A stretch of 64,000 nt of DNA from Coxiella-like endosymbiont (GTDB taxonomy: Bacteria; Pseudomonadota; Gammaproteobacteria; Coxiellales; Coxiellaceae): positions 372,001 through 436,000 of the forward strand of contig NZ_CP084737.1 of the NCBI RefSeq assembly GCF_024730665.1, given 5' to 3'. Below are positions 55,619-64,000 of the stretch, piece after piece. Position 1 is the first letter of the stretch. Every line of letters starts with the position of its first letter. The notes under the pieces are model-generated. The model searched no databases. It was given only the letters and a program-made list of their open reading frames with translations, and was not told where the DNA came from. The position numbers were made by a program, and so were the translations under genes.

Positions 55619-56848
55619 ATGCAGTTTCTCGATACTAAGGTCATCATCAATTCACTTAATGCTGACGCTATTTATACAGTCTCTCAACTCACTACCGAAG
55701 CGCGGGCACTTCTTGAAGGATGCTTTCAAACTGTTTGGATCACCGGAGAAATATCCAATTTGTCCTGCCCTAACTCTGGACATTTATATTTTTCCCTAAA
55801 AGATGAACGCACCCAGATACGATGTGCGTTTTTCCGTAATTATCATCGACAACTAAATTTTACTCCAGAAAATGGATATCGTGTTTTGCTACAAGCACAA
55901 GTGAGCTTATATGAAGCGCGAGGTGACTTTCAATTAATTGTAGTACAAATGCAGGCTGCCGGCAATGGTGCTTTGAAAATTGCTTTTGAAAAATTAAAGC
56001 AACAATTGGAAAAAGAGGGTTTATTCATCCATGAAAATAAAAAATCAATCCCCATGTTTTCTACAACTATTGGCCTTATTACTTCACCCTCAGGTGCTGC
56101 TATTCGCGATGTTTTAAAAGTGTTAAAACGACGGTTTCCTAGTATTGCTGTGATCATTTATCCCACTTTAGTGCAAGGCGAAAAAGCCGCTTTGCAAATC
56201 GTGAATGCCATTCAAATAGCTAATAGACGAAAAGAATGCGATGTACTTTTACTAGCGCGTGGCGGTGGCTCTATTGAAGATTTATGGCCATTTAATGAGG
56301 AAAGTGTAGCCCGTGCCATTTTTGATTGTGAAATTCCTGTTGTTACTGGAATCGGACATGAAATTGACTTCACTATTGCAGATTTTGTGGCCGATCATCG
56401 CGCAGCTACCCCTTCGGCTGCTGCGGAACGTGTGAGTCCGAATTGCATAGAATATTTACAGCATATCTATTCATTCCAGCGGCGTTTATCTTATTTAATG
56501 CATACACAGCTACGTCATTATCACATGCAACTGCGTCATTTAATGGTACAACTACAACGTCCAAACCAACAACTAGAAGCCTACAGACGCCGTATTGAAG
56601 CACTGGAACATCGCTTAATAATAGCAATGGATTATGCTCTAAGTCGCCAACAGCACCATCTAGAAACTAAAGCACAAGCGCTACAAACGATGAGTCCATT
56701 AATGACATTAAAACGAGGTTACGCCATCGTTACCTATCAGAACAAAATTATTCACAAAGCGACATCACTCAAATCGGGAGATTGTATTTCAGCACGCTTG
56801 GCAGAGGGAAGTATAGAATGCTGCGTAAAAGAAGTGCATAAAAGATAA
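55619..56848 (+). CDS. xseA: Exodeoxyribonuclease VII large subunit
   Basis: An intact 409-residue nuclease subunit. The N-terminal OB fold has TVWITGEISNLSCPNSGHLYFSLKDE; the catalytic domain has GLITSPSGAAIRDVL, RGGGSIEDLWPFNEE and the conserved GIGHEIDFTIADFVAD and RAATPSAAAE; a long coiled coil and a C-terminal beta domain (LKRGYAIVTY) follow. It cuts ssDNA in both directions with XseB, which is not in the window. Slightly shorter than E. coli (456). A small palindromic repeat follows the stop. Confidence 0.94.
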   Translation: MQFLDTKVIINSLNADAIYTVSQLTTEARALLEGCFQTVWITGEISNLSCPNSGHLYFSLKDERTQIRCAFFRNYHRQLNFTPENGYRVLLQAQVSLYEARGDFQLIVVQMQAAGNGALKIAFEKLKQQLEKEGLFIHENKKSIPMFSTTIGLITSPSGAAIRDVLKVLKRRFPSIAVIIYPTLVQGEKAALQIVNAIQIANRRKECDVLLLARGGGSIEDLWPFNEESVARAIFDCEIPVVTGIGHEIDFTIADFVADHRAATPSAAAERVSPNCIEYLQHIYSFQRRLSYLMHTQLRHYHMQLRHLMVQLQRPNQQLEAYRRRIEALEHRLIIAMDYALSRQQHHLETKAQALQTMSPLMTLKRGYAIVTYQNKIIHKATSLKSGDCISARLAEGSIECCVKEVHKR

Positions 56849-56852
56849 GTTC

Positions 56853-56877
56853 CTCATTTCCGCAAAAGCAGGGAATG
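56853..56877. repeat. Short imperfect palindrome after xseA, possible dispersed repeat
   Basis: TCATTTCCGC-AAAA-GCAGGGAATGA forms a stem with one bulge, 4 bp after the xseA stop. It resembles the GTCATTCC...GGAATGAC type of palindrome common between genes in many proteobacteria. Related fragments (GGAATGACGGATTGAATTG near 56920, GAATGCCGGATTGAATTG near 58890) lie nearby. Confidence 0.5.
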
Positions 56878-56959
56878 AAAGGCTAACGTTGGTCATACTT
56901 TCCGCTGGGGGAGTCTCTCGGAATGACGGATTGAATTGACTATGACTGTTACGATAAGT

Positions 56960-57480
56960 AATAGCAGGACTATTAACGCGTTTAGGCCAATCTTTTTATT
57001 ATCGGGAGAGCATATTTTCATTGGTAGTCCCACTATTATTGGGCCTATCCATGTCTTGTGCTGTCATTACCATTTTGGCAGCTATTGTAAGGATTAAACC
57101 ACTCTCAATGATATCGATGACATGCTAGTTTGGTAAAATAGTCCTTAGAAGAGGAATATTCACATTAATATCAGTTAGGTATTTACTTCATTAGATTTTG
57201 TATTAATCACATTAACTTAGGATTAGTAAAAAGAAGATGGTGTTGTTAGTCCTTCTGTTAAAGGCAATGTATAGGCGGCAGCCAGTATTTTTAGGATTAG
57301 GCGCTCTTTTAATCAGGCATCCTTGACCATCATCATCAAAAGCTAAAAGAATCCTTATTCACCTGCCTTCTTATACCTAAGTAAACCTTAATCTATGGTC
57401 TACCAATTATACTTTGTTAAAAATTTCAGGTGGTATCCATATTTTTTATTGTTATGGGAGTGTGGCTCACCGGTATTGTC
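56960..57480 (+). other. Decayed hydrophobic coding remnant, family uncertain
   Basis: Between xseA and der, plus-strand frames give INAFRPIFLLSGEHIFIGSP and hydrophobic pieces such as PVFLGLGALLIRHP, separated by stops. The opening FRPxFLL recalls NnrS-type membrane proteins, but the match is too short to trust. No intact gene is present. Confidence 0.3.
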
Positions 57481-57484
57481 CACT

Positions 57485-57519
57485 GGTATTTTCTATTTTT
57501 AACAAAAATAGAAAATACC
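57485..57519 (-). terminator. Hairpin downstream of der
   Basis: Arms of 16 bp (GGTATTTTCTATTTTT and its exact complement) with a 3-base loop, starting 12 bp after the der stop on the minus strand. The stem is AT-rich and ends without a long T-run after it, though it is T-rich within. Its place fits a transcription end for the hisS-der side. Confidence 0.6.
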
Positions 57520-57531
57520 TCGTCTTTTATC

Positions 57532-58857
57532 TCAATTTTTATAAGGATTTTGGTCTGTTTTTAATTTAATATGGACAGGGACGCCAATAAAGTTGAATGT
57601 TTTTCGAAAGTAACTGGAAAGATAGCGAGCATAAGACTGAGGTAGTAATTGAGTTTGTTTGCCGTGGATGACAATCGTTAGTGGATGACGGCCGCCTAAA
57701 TGGGCATAGCGTAATCGGATACGACGACCTTTAACCAAAGGCGGTTGGTGTTCTAATACTGCTTTTTCTAACATTTGAGTTAACTGGGCAGTAGTGAATT
57801 CTTGTTGTATCGAGTAATAGGATTCCCGAACGGCCCAATAGAGTTTGCTAACACCGGTTCCCTGTAATGCCGAGATAAAATAACGGTGAACGAAATCAAC
57901 GAAAGACATACGTCGCTCAATATCGTATTTTATCTGTGTACGTTCATCAGCTGATAAATTGTCCCATTTGTTCATTGCAATCACCAACGGTATACCGGCT
58001 TCTTCTATAATCAAATTTAATAATCGCAAATCTTGTTCACTAACACCTTCTTTAGCGTTTAAAACAAAAATAACCACATCAGCCTCGTGCATGGCTTTCA
58101 TAGATTTCATAATTGAAAATTTTTCAACAAAATCTAGAATTTTGGCACGACGCTGAATGCCAGCAGTATCAATTAATGTGTAATTTTCTTTATCATGACG
58201 AAATGAAATATAAATACTATCACGTGTGGTTCCAGGTTGATCATAAACAATGACTCGTTCTTCATCCAATAGCCGATTAATCAAAGTAGATTTCCCAACA
58301 TTAGGTCTACCAATCACGGCAATTTTAATATGTGGTTCTTTTTCAACTAATTCTGCTTTTCGAGGCAAATAATTTAAGGCCTGCGTCATTAATTGTTTAA
58401 CCCCTCGGCCGCTTTTTGCTGAAATTACTTGTGGCTCACCATATCCTAATTGATAAAATTCTCCACTTGCTGCAATTATTTCATTGTGATCTGATTTATT
58501 AACTACTAAAATTACTTTTTTATTTTTTTTACGTAATCGTTCGGCTACAATTTCATCAGCGAGAACTAATCCTGTTTTAGAGTCCACTAAAAACAAAACG
58601 CAATTAGATTCGTCAATGGCTTGATCTACTTTTCTTTCTATCAGTGTGGTTATCCCTATGTTTTCAGCATTAACCAAACCACCCGTGTCTACCAGCGAAA
58701 CTTTTTGAGAATCGATTGTAGCCTCTCCATACTGAAGATCTCGCGTAACACCCGGCACATTAGCAACTAATGCCGCACGGCCTCTAGTTAGATAATTAAA
58801 TAATGTCGATTTGCCAACGTTGGGTCGCCCAACGATAGCGATGACTGGAAGCAGCAT
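57532..58857 (-). CDS. der: Ribosome-associated GTPase Der (EngA)
   Basis: An intact 441-residue protein with two tandem GTPase domains. The first has GRPNVGKS at 10-17, DTGGL and NKSD; the second has GRPNVGKST near 183, DTAGI and NKWD. The C-terminal KH-like domain has [28 protein letters not shown]. It helps 50S subunit assembly. ATG 58857 follows GAGGGTGATG; an upstream extension to 58911 is unlike relatives. In E. coli bamB lies between hisS and der; here the two are 119 bp apart with no bamB. Confidence 0.96.
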   Translation of the reverse strand: MLLPVIAIVGRPNVGKSTLFNYLTRGRAALVANVPGVTRDLQYGEATIDSQKVSLVDTGGLVNAENIGITTLIERKVDQAIDESNCVLFLVDSKTGLVLADEIVAERLRKKNKKVILVVNKSDHNEIIAASGEFYQLGYGEPQVISAKSGRGVKQLMTQALNYLPRKAELVEKEPHIKIAVIGRPNVGKSTLINRLLDEERVIVYDQPGTTRDSIYISFRHDKENYTLIDTAGIQRRAKILDFVEKFSIMKSMKAMHEADVVIFVLNAKEGVSEQDLRLLNLIIEEAGIPLVIAMNKWDNLSADERTQIKYDIERRMSFVDFVHRYFISALQGTGVSKLYWAVRESYYSIQQEFTTAQLTQMLEKAVLEHQPPLVKGRRIRLRYAHLGGRHPLTIVIHGKQTQLLPQSYARYLSSYFRKTFNFIGVPVHIKLKTDQNPYKN

Positions 58858-58976
58858 ATCATCACCCTCGCATTTCTCGTCATCCTGAATGCCGGATTGA
58901 ATTGGGAGCACCAGATAGAGACCGTCATCATATTAATAATTTTTATTTGCTCTTTATCGGAAAGATATTTGGTCAT

Positions 58977-60245
58977 CTATGTTATTCTCTCACGTAAACA
59001 AGCAATTAACTCATCCACTCCTAGTCTTTTTTGTGGCAATTTTTCGCGCAAATGCTTTAATATCACTGTCTTTGTTTCTATTTCTTCATTACCAATGACG
59101 ATCGCCCATTTAGCACCATTTTTATTTGCTCGCTTAAATTGGCTTTTAAAGCTGCCACCACTTAAGTGGGTTTCGATTGAACACATCGGCAACGCATCAC
59201 GGAGAAGCTCAGAGATTGTAAAACACTCACAAGCTCCCCGTTCACTGTCAGTAATCAGGTAAATATCGCATTTCGCGATACACTCACGAATGGACCGCAA
59301 TAATAACACTAATCGTTCCATGCCCACAGCAAAACCCACTGCAGGCATTGGCTTGCCACCCAGCTGTTGGATTAATGCATCATATCGTCCTCCAGCACAC
59401 ACCGTACTCTGAGTGCCGAGCTGATCCGTAACCCACTCAAAAACGGTATGAGTGTAATAATCCAATCCTCTCACCAGAGTAGGGTTGACAACATACTTTA
59501 TTTTGGCACTATCTAGAATTTCCCGTAATTTATTAAAACGTTGGTGGGACTCATCATCCAGATAGTCTTGAAGTTTCGGTGATTCTGCAATAATGGTATG
59601 CATATGTGAGCTCTTGCTATCTAAAATCCGCAGAGGATTTATTTCCAGGCGTCGCCGACTGTCTTCATCAAACTCAGTGATTCGCGACTGCAAATAAGTG
59701 ACCAATTTTTCACGATATCGCTTACGCGATTTACAGCTACCTAACGTATTTAATTCCAACACCACGAATTTATCCAAACCTAATGATTTCCATAAGCGAA
59801 AACACATTAAAATCAGTTCTGCATCAACGAGCGCGCTCGAAATCCCATAAGCTTCAACACCTAATTGATAAAACTGACGGTAACGACCTTTTTGAGGGCG
59901 CTCATGACGAAACATGGGTCCCATGTACCACAACCGCTGGATCTGATTGTAAAACAAGCTATGTTGGATACCTGCTCTGACACATCCTGCCGTTCCCTCT
60001 GGTCGCAAAGTGAGGCTATCACCATTACGGTCAAGAAAAGTGTACATTTCCTTTTCAACAATATCGGTTGATGTACCGATAGTGCGTTTGAATAGAGCTG
60101 TCTGCTCAACGATAGGAAACCGAATCTCTCGATATCCATAAGAGTCAACAAGCGAGCGACAAGTACCTTCAAGAAAGGACCAATATGGAGTTTCTGCAGG
60201 TAAGAGATCATTCATTCCGCGAATAGCGCGAATCATTTTTGTCAA
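58977..60245 (-). CDS. hisS: Histidine--tRNA ligase
   Basis: An intact 422-residue class II synthetase. Motif 1 ([15 protein letters not shown]), motif 2 ([13 protein letters not shown] ... [19 protein letters not shown]), the histidine-binding [15 protein letters not shown] and motif 3 ([15 protein letters not shown]) are all present, followed by the anticodon-binding domain. I chose TTG 60245, which has AGGAG 6 bp upstream; ATG 60236 is in frame but 15 bp from that site. It follows the RodZ-like gene by 27 bp. Confidence 0.95.
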   Translation of the reverse strand: MTKMIRAIRGMNDLLPAETPYWSFLEGTCRSLVDSYGYREIRFPIVEQTALFKRTIGTSTDIVEKEMYTFLDRNGDSLTLRPEGTAGCVRAGIQHSLFYNQIQRLWYMGPMFRHERPQKGRYRQFYQLGVEAYGISSALVDAELILMCFRLWKSLGLDKFVVLELNTLGSCKSRKRYREKLVTYLQSRITEFDEDSRRRLEINPLRILDSKSSHMHTIIAESPKLQDYLDDESHQRFNKLREILDSAKIKYVVNPTLVRGLDYYTHTVFEWVTDQLGTQSTVCAGGRYDALIQQLGGKPMPAVGFAVGMERLVLLLRSIRECIAKCDIYLITDSERGACECFTISELLRDALPMCSIETHLSGGSFKSQFKRANKNGAKWAIVIGNEEIETKTVILKHLREKLPQKRLGVDELIACLRERIT

Positions 60246-60272
60246 TGATAACTCCTGAAAAATTGTTATTCA

Positions 60273-60827
60273 CTACAAGGATTCCTCCTGAGGAAGGCAA
60301 AGAGTAGAATTTAACGACAAACTCTCTTCAGGTTGTGAGATTACTGCATGAATCTGGCCGATAATACGTTTTTTGCCTTGCCACCAAATACCTACAAATA
60401 CCACTAAAGCTAGTAAAATTATCATGGTAATCCAACGAATAGCTTTCGAACTAATCATTCGTGTTGATCGCGCAATGACTGGAACCGCTCGATGTCTTAC
60501 TGGTTTTTCTTCCTGAGCCTTTATTTTCTCAAATTCTGCTCCTAATGCCAAAGCGTCAAATGCAGCTATGACCTCATCTGGTGAAATATCTACGCAACGC
60601 GCATAAGCACGTAAATAACCTCGTACGTAAATTAAAGCAGCAACGTTGGAATAATCATCTTTTTCCAGTTCTTTCACCCGCTGAAAACTTAAACGTATTT
60701 GTTTTGCTATTTCAGTTTGACTTAACTTTTTCGCTTCTCTCGCTTCCTGCAAAAGAACGCCCGGCGTTTTGATTCGGTTGTCGAGTCGAGAACTGATTTC
60801 CATATCGATCACATTTTCTTCCGTCAT
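60273..60827 (-). CDS. rodZ: RodZ-like helix-turn-helix membrane protein
   Basis: A 184-residue protein with a Xre-type HTH (about residues 20-95: GVLLQEAREAKKLSQTEIAKQ, YVRGYLRAYARCVDI) and one membrane segment near 130-150 (WITMIILLALVVFVGIWW). This is the RodZ layout, in which the HTH binds MreB under the membrane. RodZ usually has a periplasmic DUF4115 domain after the membrane segment; here only about 35 residues remain. Position just before hisS matches rodZ-ispG-hisS order, with ispG not present here. Confidence 0.75.
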   Translation of the reverse strand: MTEENVIDMEISSRLDNRIKTPGVLLQEAREAKKLSQTEIAKQIRLSFQRVKELEKDDYSNVAALIYVRGYLRAYARCVDISPDEVIAAFDALALGAEFEKIKAQEEKPVRHRAVPVIARSTRMISSKAIRWITMIILLALVVFVGIWWQGKKRIIGQIHAVISQPEESLSLNSTLCLPQEESL

Positions 60828-61233
60828 AAGCGGCTTTCCTGTTAGTGATGGTTATTTCTTCTTATTATTATAACTAACTTAGCACCTGTCTAAAAGATAT
60901 CCTCATCTTTAATATTAGACAAAAATGAATTATACGCACCATTACTACATTACCTACAATCGATGAAGAATAAAATTTAAAGCCCGTCATTCTCCTAAAG
61001 TGGTGATCTATGAATATGAGTAACGATAACTCTCGGTCATATTATTTATTGTGGCTACCCATTAGCCGATATCGTTGCCGTTTTCGCTGCCTTACGGCGC
61101 TGGAAAAATGAGTTTTAACTTTATCAGAGTTGTGTGATTTAGCTTGCTCACATACCATAGTACGCTGATATAGCGATAAGAATTTGACCAATTTTCCTTG
61201 ATTATCACACTATTTATCCGTAATATCCGTCTG
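60828..61233. other. Divergent intergenic region between the RodZ-like gene and mltD
   Basis: About 400 bp that should hold two divergent promoters. I see a CGTCATTCTCC fragment near 60985 like the dispersed palindrome family, and a weak GCCGT...ACGGC stem near 61075. No gene is recognised. Confidence 0.4.
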
Positions 61234-62703
61234 ATGCGAAAATGGATATTTAATACAACCATTGCGCTACTAGCTTTTTGTCTTATTGGCGTTAATATCA
61301 TCGCAATGCCGACCTCTCTAGGCAGAACGTGGCATATCAACCGTCTCTTTTCTCCTAATCAGCAGAATCTTTGGACAACAATCAGCCAACAGTTTGTACT
61401 CGCAGAGCAATACACGAATAATTATTATGTACGTAAACAAATCCGGTGGTTCCGACAGCAACAATACTATCTTTCTGAGCTGACCAAAAACGCGCAACCT
61501 TACATTTATTACGTTTTTCAGCAAACAAAGAAACGGGGCATCCCACCCGAGATTGCGCTTTTACCAATGATTGAAAGCAATTACAATCCTTTTCTTTATT
61601 CAAAACGCGGTGCTACCGGTCTTTGGCAGTTAATGCCTGGAACAGCGACCGGGTTTAGTCTTCTTATTAATTGGTGGTACGACGGTCGTCGTGATGTCGT
61701 TGCATCGACTAACGCTGCATTGAATTATCTCGAGTATCTGCACGATTATTTCCATAGCTGGCTTTTAGCGATCGCTGCCTACGATGCGGGAGAAGGAACC
61801 GTAGCAGCTGCTATTCGTTGCAATCGTCGTCATGGGTATCCTACGGACTTTTGGTCGCTACCTTTACCTTACGAGACTCGGGAATATGTACCTAAATTAT
61901 TAGCTTTAGCTAATGTAATTAAAAATCACCAAGGTTATAACTTGCAATTAAACCCTGTTGAAAACGGGCCCTTCTTCACTATGGTAACCTTAAAAACACA
62001 AATGGATTTTAAAAAATTAGTCAAATTATCGGATTCTACATTAAATCTCATTCGTAAATTAAATCCCGGTTTTCGCCGCTCAAGCACTCTGCCTCATTGC
62101 ACGTATAATTTCTTGGTGCCACTAGATAAAGCAGATCATTTAGAGCAAGGCCTTGCAGAATTGGAAACTAGTCTTACTGCAGAGAAATGGGCGTATCATC
62201 GCGTACATGCTGGTGATTCATTAAGTATTTTAGCCAACCGTTATCACACCAGTGTTGCAGAAATTCGTCGTATGAATAAATTAAAAAGTGATATGATTGG
62301 GATTGGAGAAAATTTATCAGTTCCAGAAGCAGAAGCAACTCCTTACATATCTGTTGAGAGTCGTTGTGTTTCTGAAGATAATATTCCTGGACCAAAGCGA
62401 GTGGTGCACGTCGTCAAAAACCACGAAACTATTGATGGGATTGCGCATCATTATCATGTGATGCCACAGCAAATTTACTTTTGGAATAATAATAAACATA
62501 AAAATTTGTGTGTGGGTGAAGAATTGATTATTTGGCAGACGACCTTTAAACATCTTCCGCTCTATCATCACGTTAGGTGGGGCGAATCGCTGTCAACGAT
62601 TGCCCGTCATTATAGGACCACGGTTTATAAATTACGTCGATTAAATCATATTTCAGGAAACACAATTCGAGTTGGTCAACGTTTAGGCATAAGTGGACCT
62701 TAA
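61234..62703 (+). CDS. mltD: Membrane-bound lytic murein transglycosylase D
   Basis: A 489-residue wall hydrolase. An N-terminal membrane or signal segment (FNTTIALLAFCLIGVNIIA) leads to the SLT domain with the catalytic Glu in LPMIESNYNP, then RGATGLWQLMPGTA and LAIAAYDAGEGTV, and three C-terminal LysM repeats (HAGDSLSILANRYHTS, VKNHETIDGIAHHYHV, RWGESLSTIARHYRTT). There is no clear lipobox. ATG 61234 or an upstream TTG 61198 could start it; neither has a good ribosome binding site. Intact. Confidence 0.9.
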   Translation: MRKWIFNTTIALLAFCLIGVNIIAMPTSLGRTWHINRLFSPNQQNLWTTISQQFVLAEQYTNNYYVRKQIRWFRQQQYYLSELTKNAQPYIYYVFQQTKKRGIPPEIALLPMIESNYNPFLYSKRGATGLWQLMPGTATGFSLLINWWYDGRRDVVASTNAALNYLEYLHDYFHSWLLAIAAYDAGEGTVAAAIRCNRRHGYPTDFWSLPLPYETREYVPKLLALANVIKNHQGYNLQLNPVENGPFFTMVTLKTQMDFKKLVKLSDSTLNLIRKLNPGFRRSSTLPHCTYNFLVPLDKADHLEQGLAELETSLTAEKWAYHRVHAGDSLSILANRYHTSVAEIRRMNKLKSDMIGIGENLSVPEAEATPYISVESRCVSEDNIPGPKRVVHVVKNHETIDGIAHHYHVMPQQIYFWNNNKHKNLCVGEELIIWQTTFKHLPLYHHVRWGESLSTIARHYRTTVYKLRRLNHISGNTIRVGQRLGISGP

Positions 62704-62745
62704 CGGGTGGATGCTACACAATCCATATTTAAAAGAGAAAATATT

Positions 62746-63610
62746 ATGACACCTCGAATTTTAAATGGATATGCTTGTGCAAACAAAGTCAAAGCGCATG
62801 TTAAAGAAGTCATTCGTTTACGGCATGAAAAAGGGTTATCGTTACCTGGACTTTCTGTTATCTTAGTGGGTGATAATCCTGCTTCGGTCACGTATGTTTC
62901 TCACAAAGAACAGGCTTGTCAAGCAGTTGGCATCCGCTCAACTGTTCACCGCATGCCAAAAACTGTCACAGAGTCAGATTTAACCGAAAAAATTGATGAA
63001 TGCAACGAAGATCTAAATACGCATGGAATTTTATTGCAATTACCTTTGCCTAACCACATTGATTCCACTCATTTGTTCGAACGCATTTCTCCTAAGAAAG
63101 ATGTTGATGGCTTTCACCCTTACAATCTCGGCCGCCTGATGCAGCGCCGTCCAGCTTTGCGTCCTTGTACTCCTCACGGTATTATGACGTTATTAAAAGA
63201 GACTCGAGAAACAATTTCCGGGAGGCATGCCGTTGTGGTAGGCGCTTCTAACATTGTGGGACGACCGATGGCAATAGAATTATTGTTAGCTAAATGCACA
63301 GTAACTGTCTGTCATCGTTTTACAGAAGATCTAGCAAGGCATGTCAATAGCGCTGACCTTTTAATTGTCGCTATTGGGAAGCCAGGAATTATTCAAAGTA
63401 AGTGGATTAAACAAGGAACTATTGTGATTGATGTTGGTTTTAGCTGGTTAGGTCCGGATAAAATTGTTGGAGATATTCATTTTGAGACTGCTAAAAAAAG
63501 CATCGTGGATCACCCCGGTCCCCGGAGGGGTTGGCCCAATGACAGTAGCTATTTTATTAGAAAATACGCTTCAGGCGGTCAACTATTTAAGTAAAAAAGT
63601 TTCGATTTAG
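62746..63610 (+). pseudogene. folD: Methylenetetrahydrofolate dehydrogenase/cyclohydrolase, frame-broken near the C-terminus
   Basis: FolD makes 10-formyl-THF from methylene-THF. The catalytic YVSHKEQACQAVGI (Tyr-x-x-x-Lys), LLQLPLPNHID, PKKDVDGFHPYNLGRL, PCTPHGIMTLL and the NADP site VVGASNIVGRPMAIELL are intact. After HFETAKK the frame changes: an A7 run (63493-63499) where A6 would give [24 protein letters not shown] and a stop at 63610. The broken frame ends earlier with unrelated residues. ATG 62746 has AAGAGAAA upstream. This is a one-base gain. Confidence 0.88.
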
Positions 63611-63689
63611 AGTATAGCGAAAAACCATCAAAATTACGGTATGGGCAAGCCCTTCGTTTTCAAAAGGTTTTTTTAATAGAAAAACATAA

Positions 63690-63713
63690 CCACCCGACCC
63701 GCGCCGCGGGTGG
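63690..63713. terminator. GC-rich hairpin downstream of folD
   Basis: CCACCCG and CGGGTGG form a 7-bp GC stem around a 10-base loop, 80 bp after the corrected folD stop. No T-run follows on the plus strand; on the minus strand TTATGTTTTTC follows. It may end transcription from either side. Confidence 0.45.
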
Positions 63714-63775
63714 ATTAATAGGATTAACTCTATCAGGTATTCATGGGGTTGCTATTGATAAGTAACACACTATTA

Positions 63776-64000
63776 ATGGAACTCGTTGGGTTATTAATTT
63801 TAATTGTTTCTGCAACATTGATTGATGTGGTATTGTGCTCATGCGCTTTTGTAATGCAGAGACATGTTCCATTCAGAAAGGAAAAAAGAGTCGTTTCCTA
63901 TTTCATCTCGAATAACCAACTTACAGATAAACTACATCCAATGGCTTACTTCAGCGTCTACCAAGCATGGTTAGAACTTGGGATCCTACAAGTTGTCACT
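63776..64000 (+). CDS. Partial ORF open at the right edge, unknown function
   Basis: An open frame of 75 codons runs from ATG 63776 to the window end without a stop. It begins MELVGLLILIVSATLIDVVL, a single hydrophobic segment, then a soluble stretch (FRKEKRVVSYFISNNQ, YFSVYQAWLELGILQ). No ribosome binding site is visible. I do not recognise it. It could be a real membrane-anchored protein or a remnant. Confidence 0.4.
   Translation, partial: MELVGLLILIVSATLIDVVLCSCAFVMQRHVPFRKEKRVVSYFISNNQLTDKLHPMAYFSVYQAWLELGILQVVT

Noticed and set aside
56960-57100. Naming the remnant after xseA as NnrS
   Set aside because: Only a FRPxFLL-like opening supports it; too short to assign.

Overview
The window looks like a chromosome segment of a Coxiella-like endosymbiont of the kind found in ticks: a gammaproteobacterium in the Legionellales, close to Coxiella burnetii. 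The grounds are the protein sequences, an AT-rich composition, the order gyrA-serC-aroA-cmk-rpsA-lapA-lapB-pyrF, a SUF operon of the sufBCDS-sufU-sufA-sufT type, and many long gene-poor gaps that hold recognisable remains of dead genes. No transposase, prophage, CRISPR array or rRNA gene was seen. There is one tRNA gene, tRNA-Asn(GTT). The species assignment is inference from gene content and decay.

Layout. 1-16 kb, mostly minus strand: the start of smc, a WecA-type GlcNAc-1-P transferase, pyrF, lapB, lapA, rpsA, cmk, aroA, serC and gyrA, then a long decayed plus-strand gene. 16-23 kb: mtaD and three membrane transport genes (TauE/SafE type, FUSC type, Bcr/CflA type). 23-32 kb: uvrB, an aspartate aminotransferase, tRNA-Asn, dnaE and ddl. 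33-42 kb: guaA-guaB, a dead amino-acid permease, glmM, folP, ftsH and a dead rlmE. 42-49 kb: the SUF operon with a dead Rrf2-type regulator at its head. 49-64 kb: a CDF metal transporter, a dead exonuclease I gene, tsaB, a small lipoprotein, pabB, xseA, der, hisS, a RodZ-like protein, mltD and folD.

Functional themes: nucleotide synthesis (pyrF, guaAB, cmk), chorismate and folate supply (aroA, pabB, folP, folD; serC adds serine and the vitamin B6 branch), wall and envelope building (glmM, ddl, mltD, the RodZ-like protein, lapAB, wecA), Fe-S assembly, and replication or repair (dnaE, gyrA, uvrB, xseA). Folate genes fit the vitamin-provisioning role known for tick symbionts.

The most striking pattern is that 14 otherwise well-conserved genes (smc, lapB, cmk, aroA, serC, dnaE, glmM, folP, ftsH, sufD, sufC, sufB, pabB, folD) are each interrupted by a single indel lying in or next to a run of 4-9 identical bases. 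Twelve look like one-base losses and two like one-base gains. Several of these genes are essential in relatives. Either the assembly has homopolymer errors, or these are real slippery tracts rescued by polymerase or ribosome slippage, as reported for AT-rich insect endosymbionts. A second pattern is a set of long perfect inverted repeats of unrelated sequence (arms of 40, 34, 23, 18 and 16 bp) between genes, plus a hairpin that covers the ribosome binding site of glmM.
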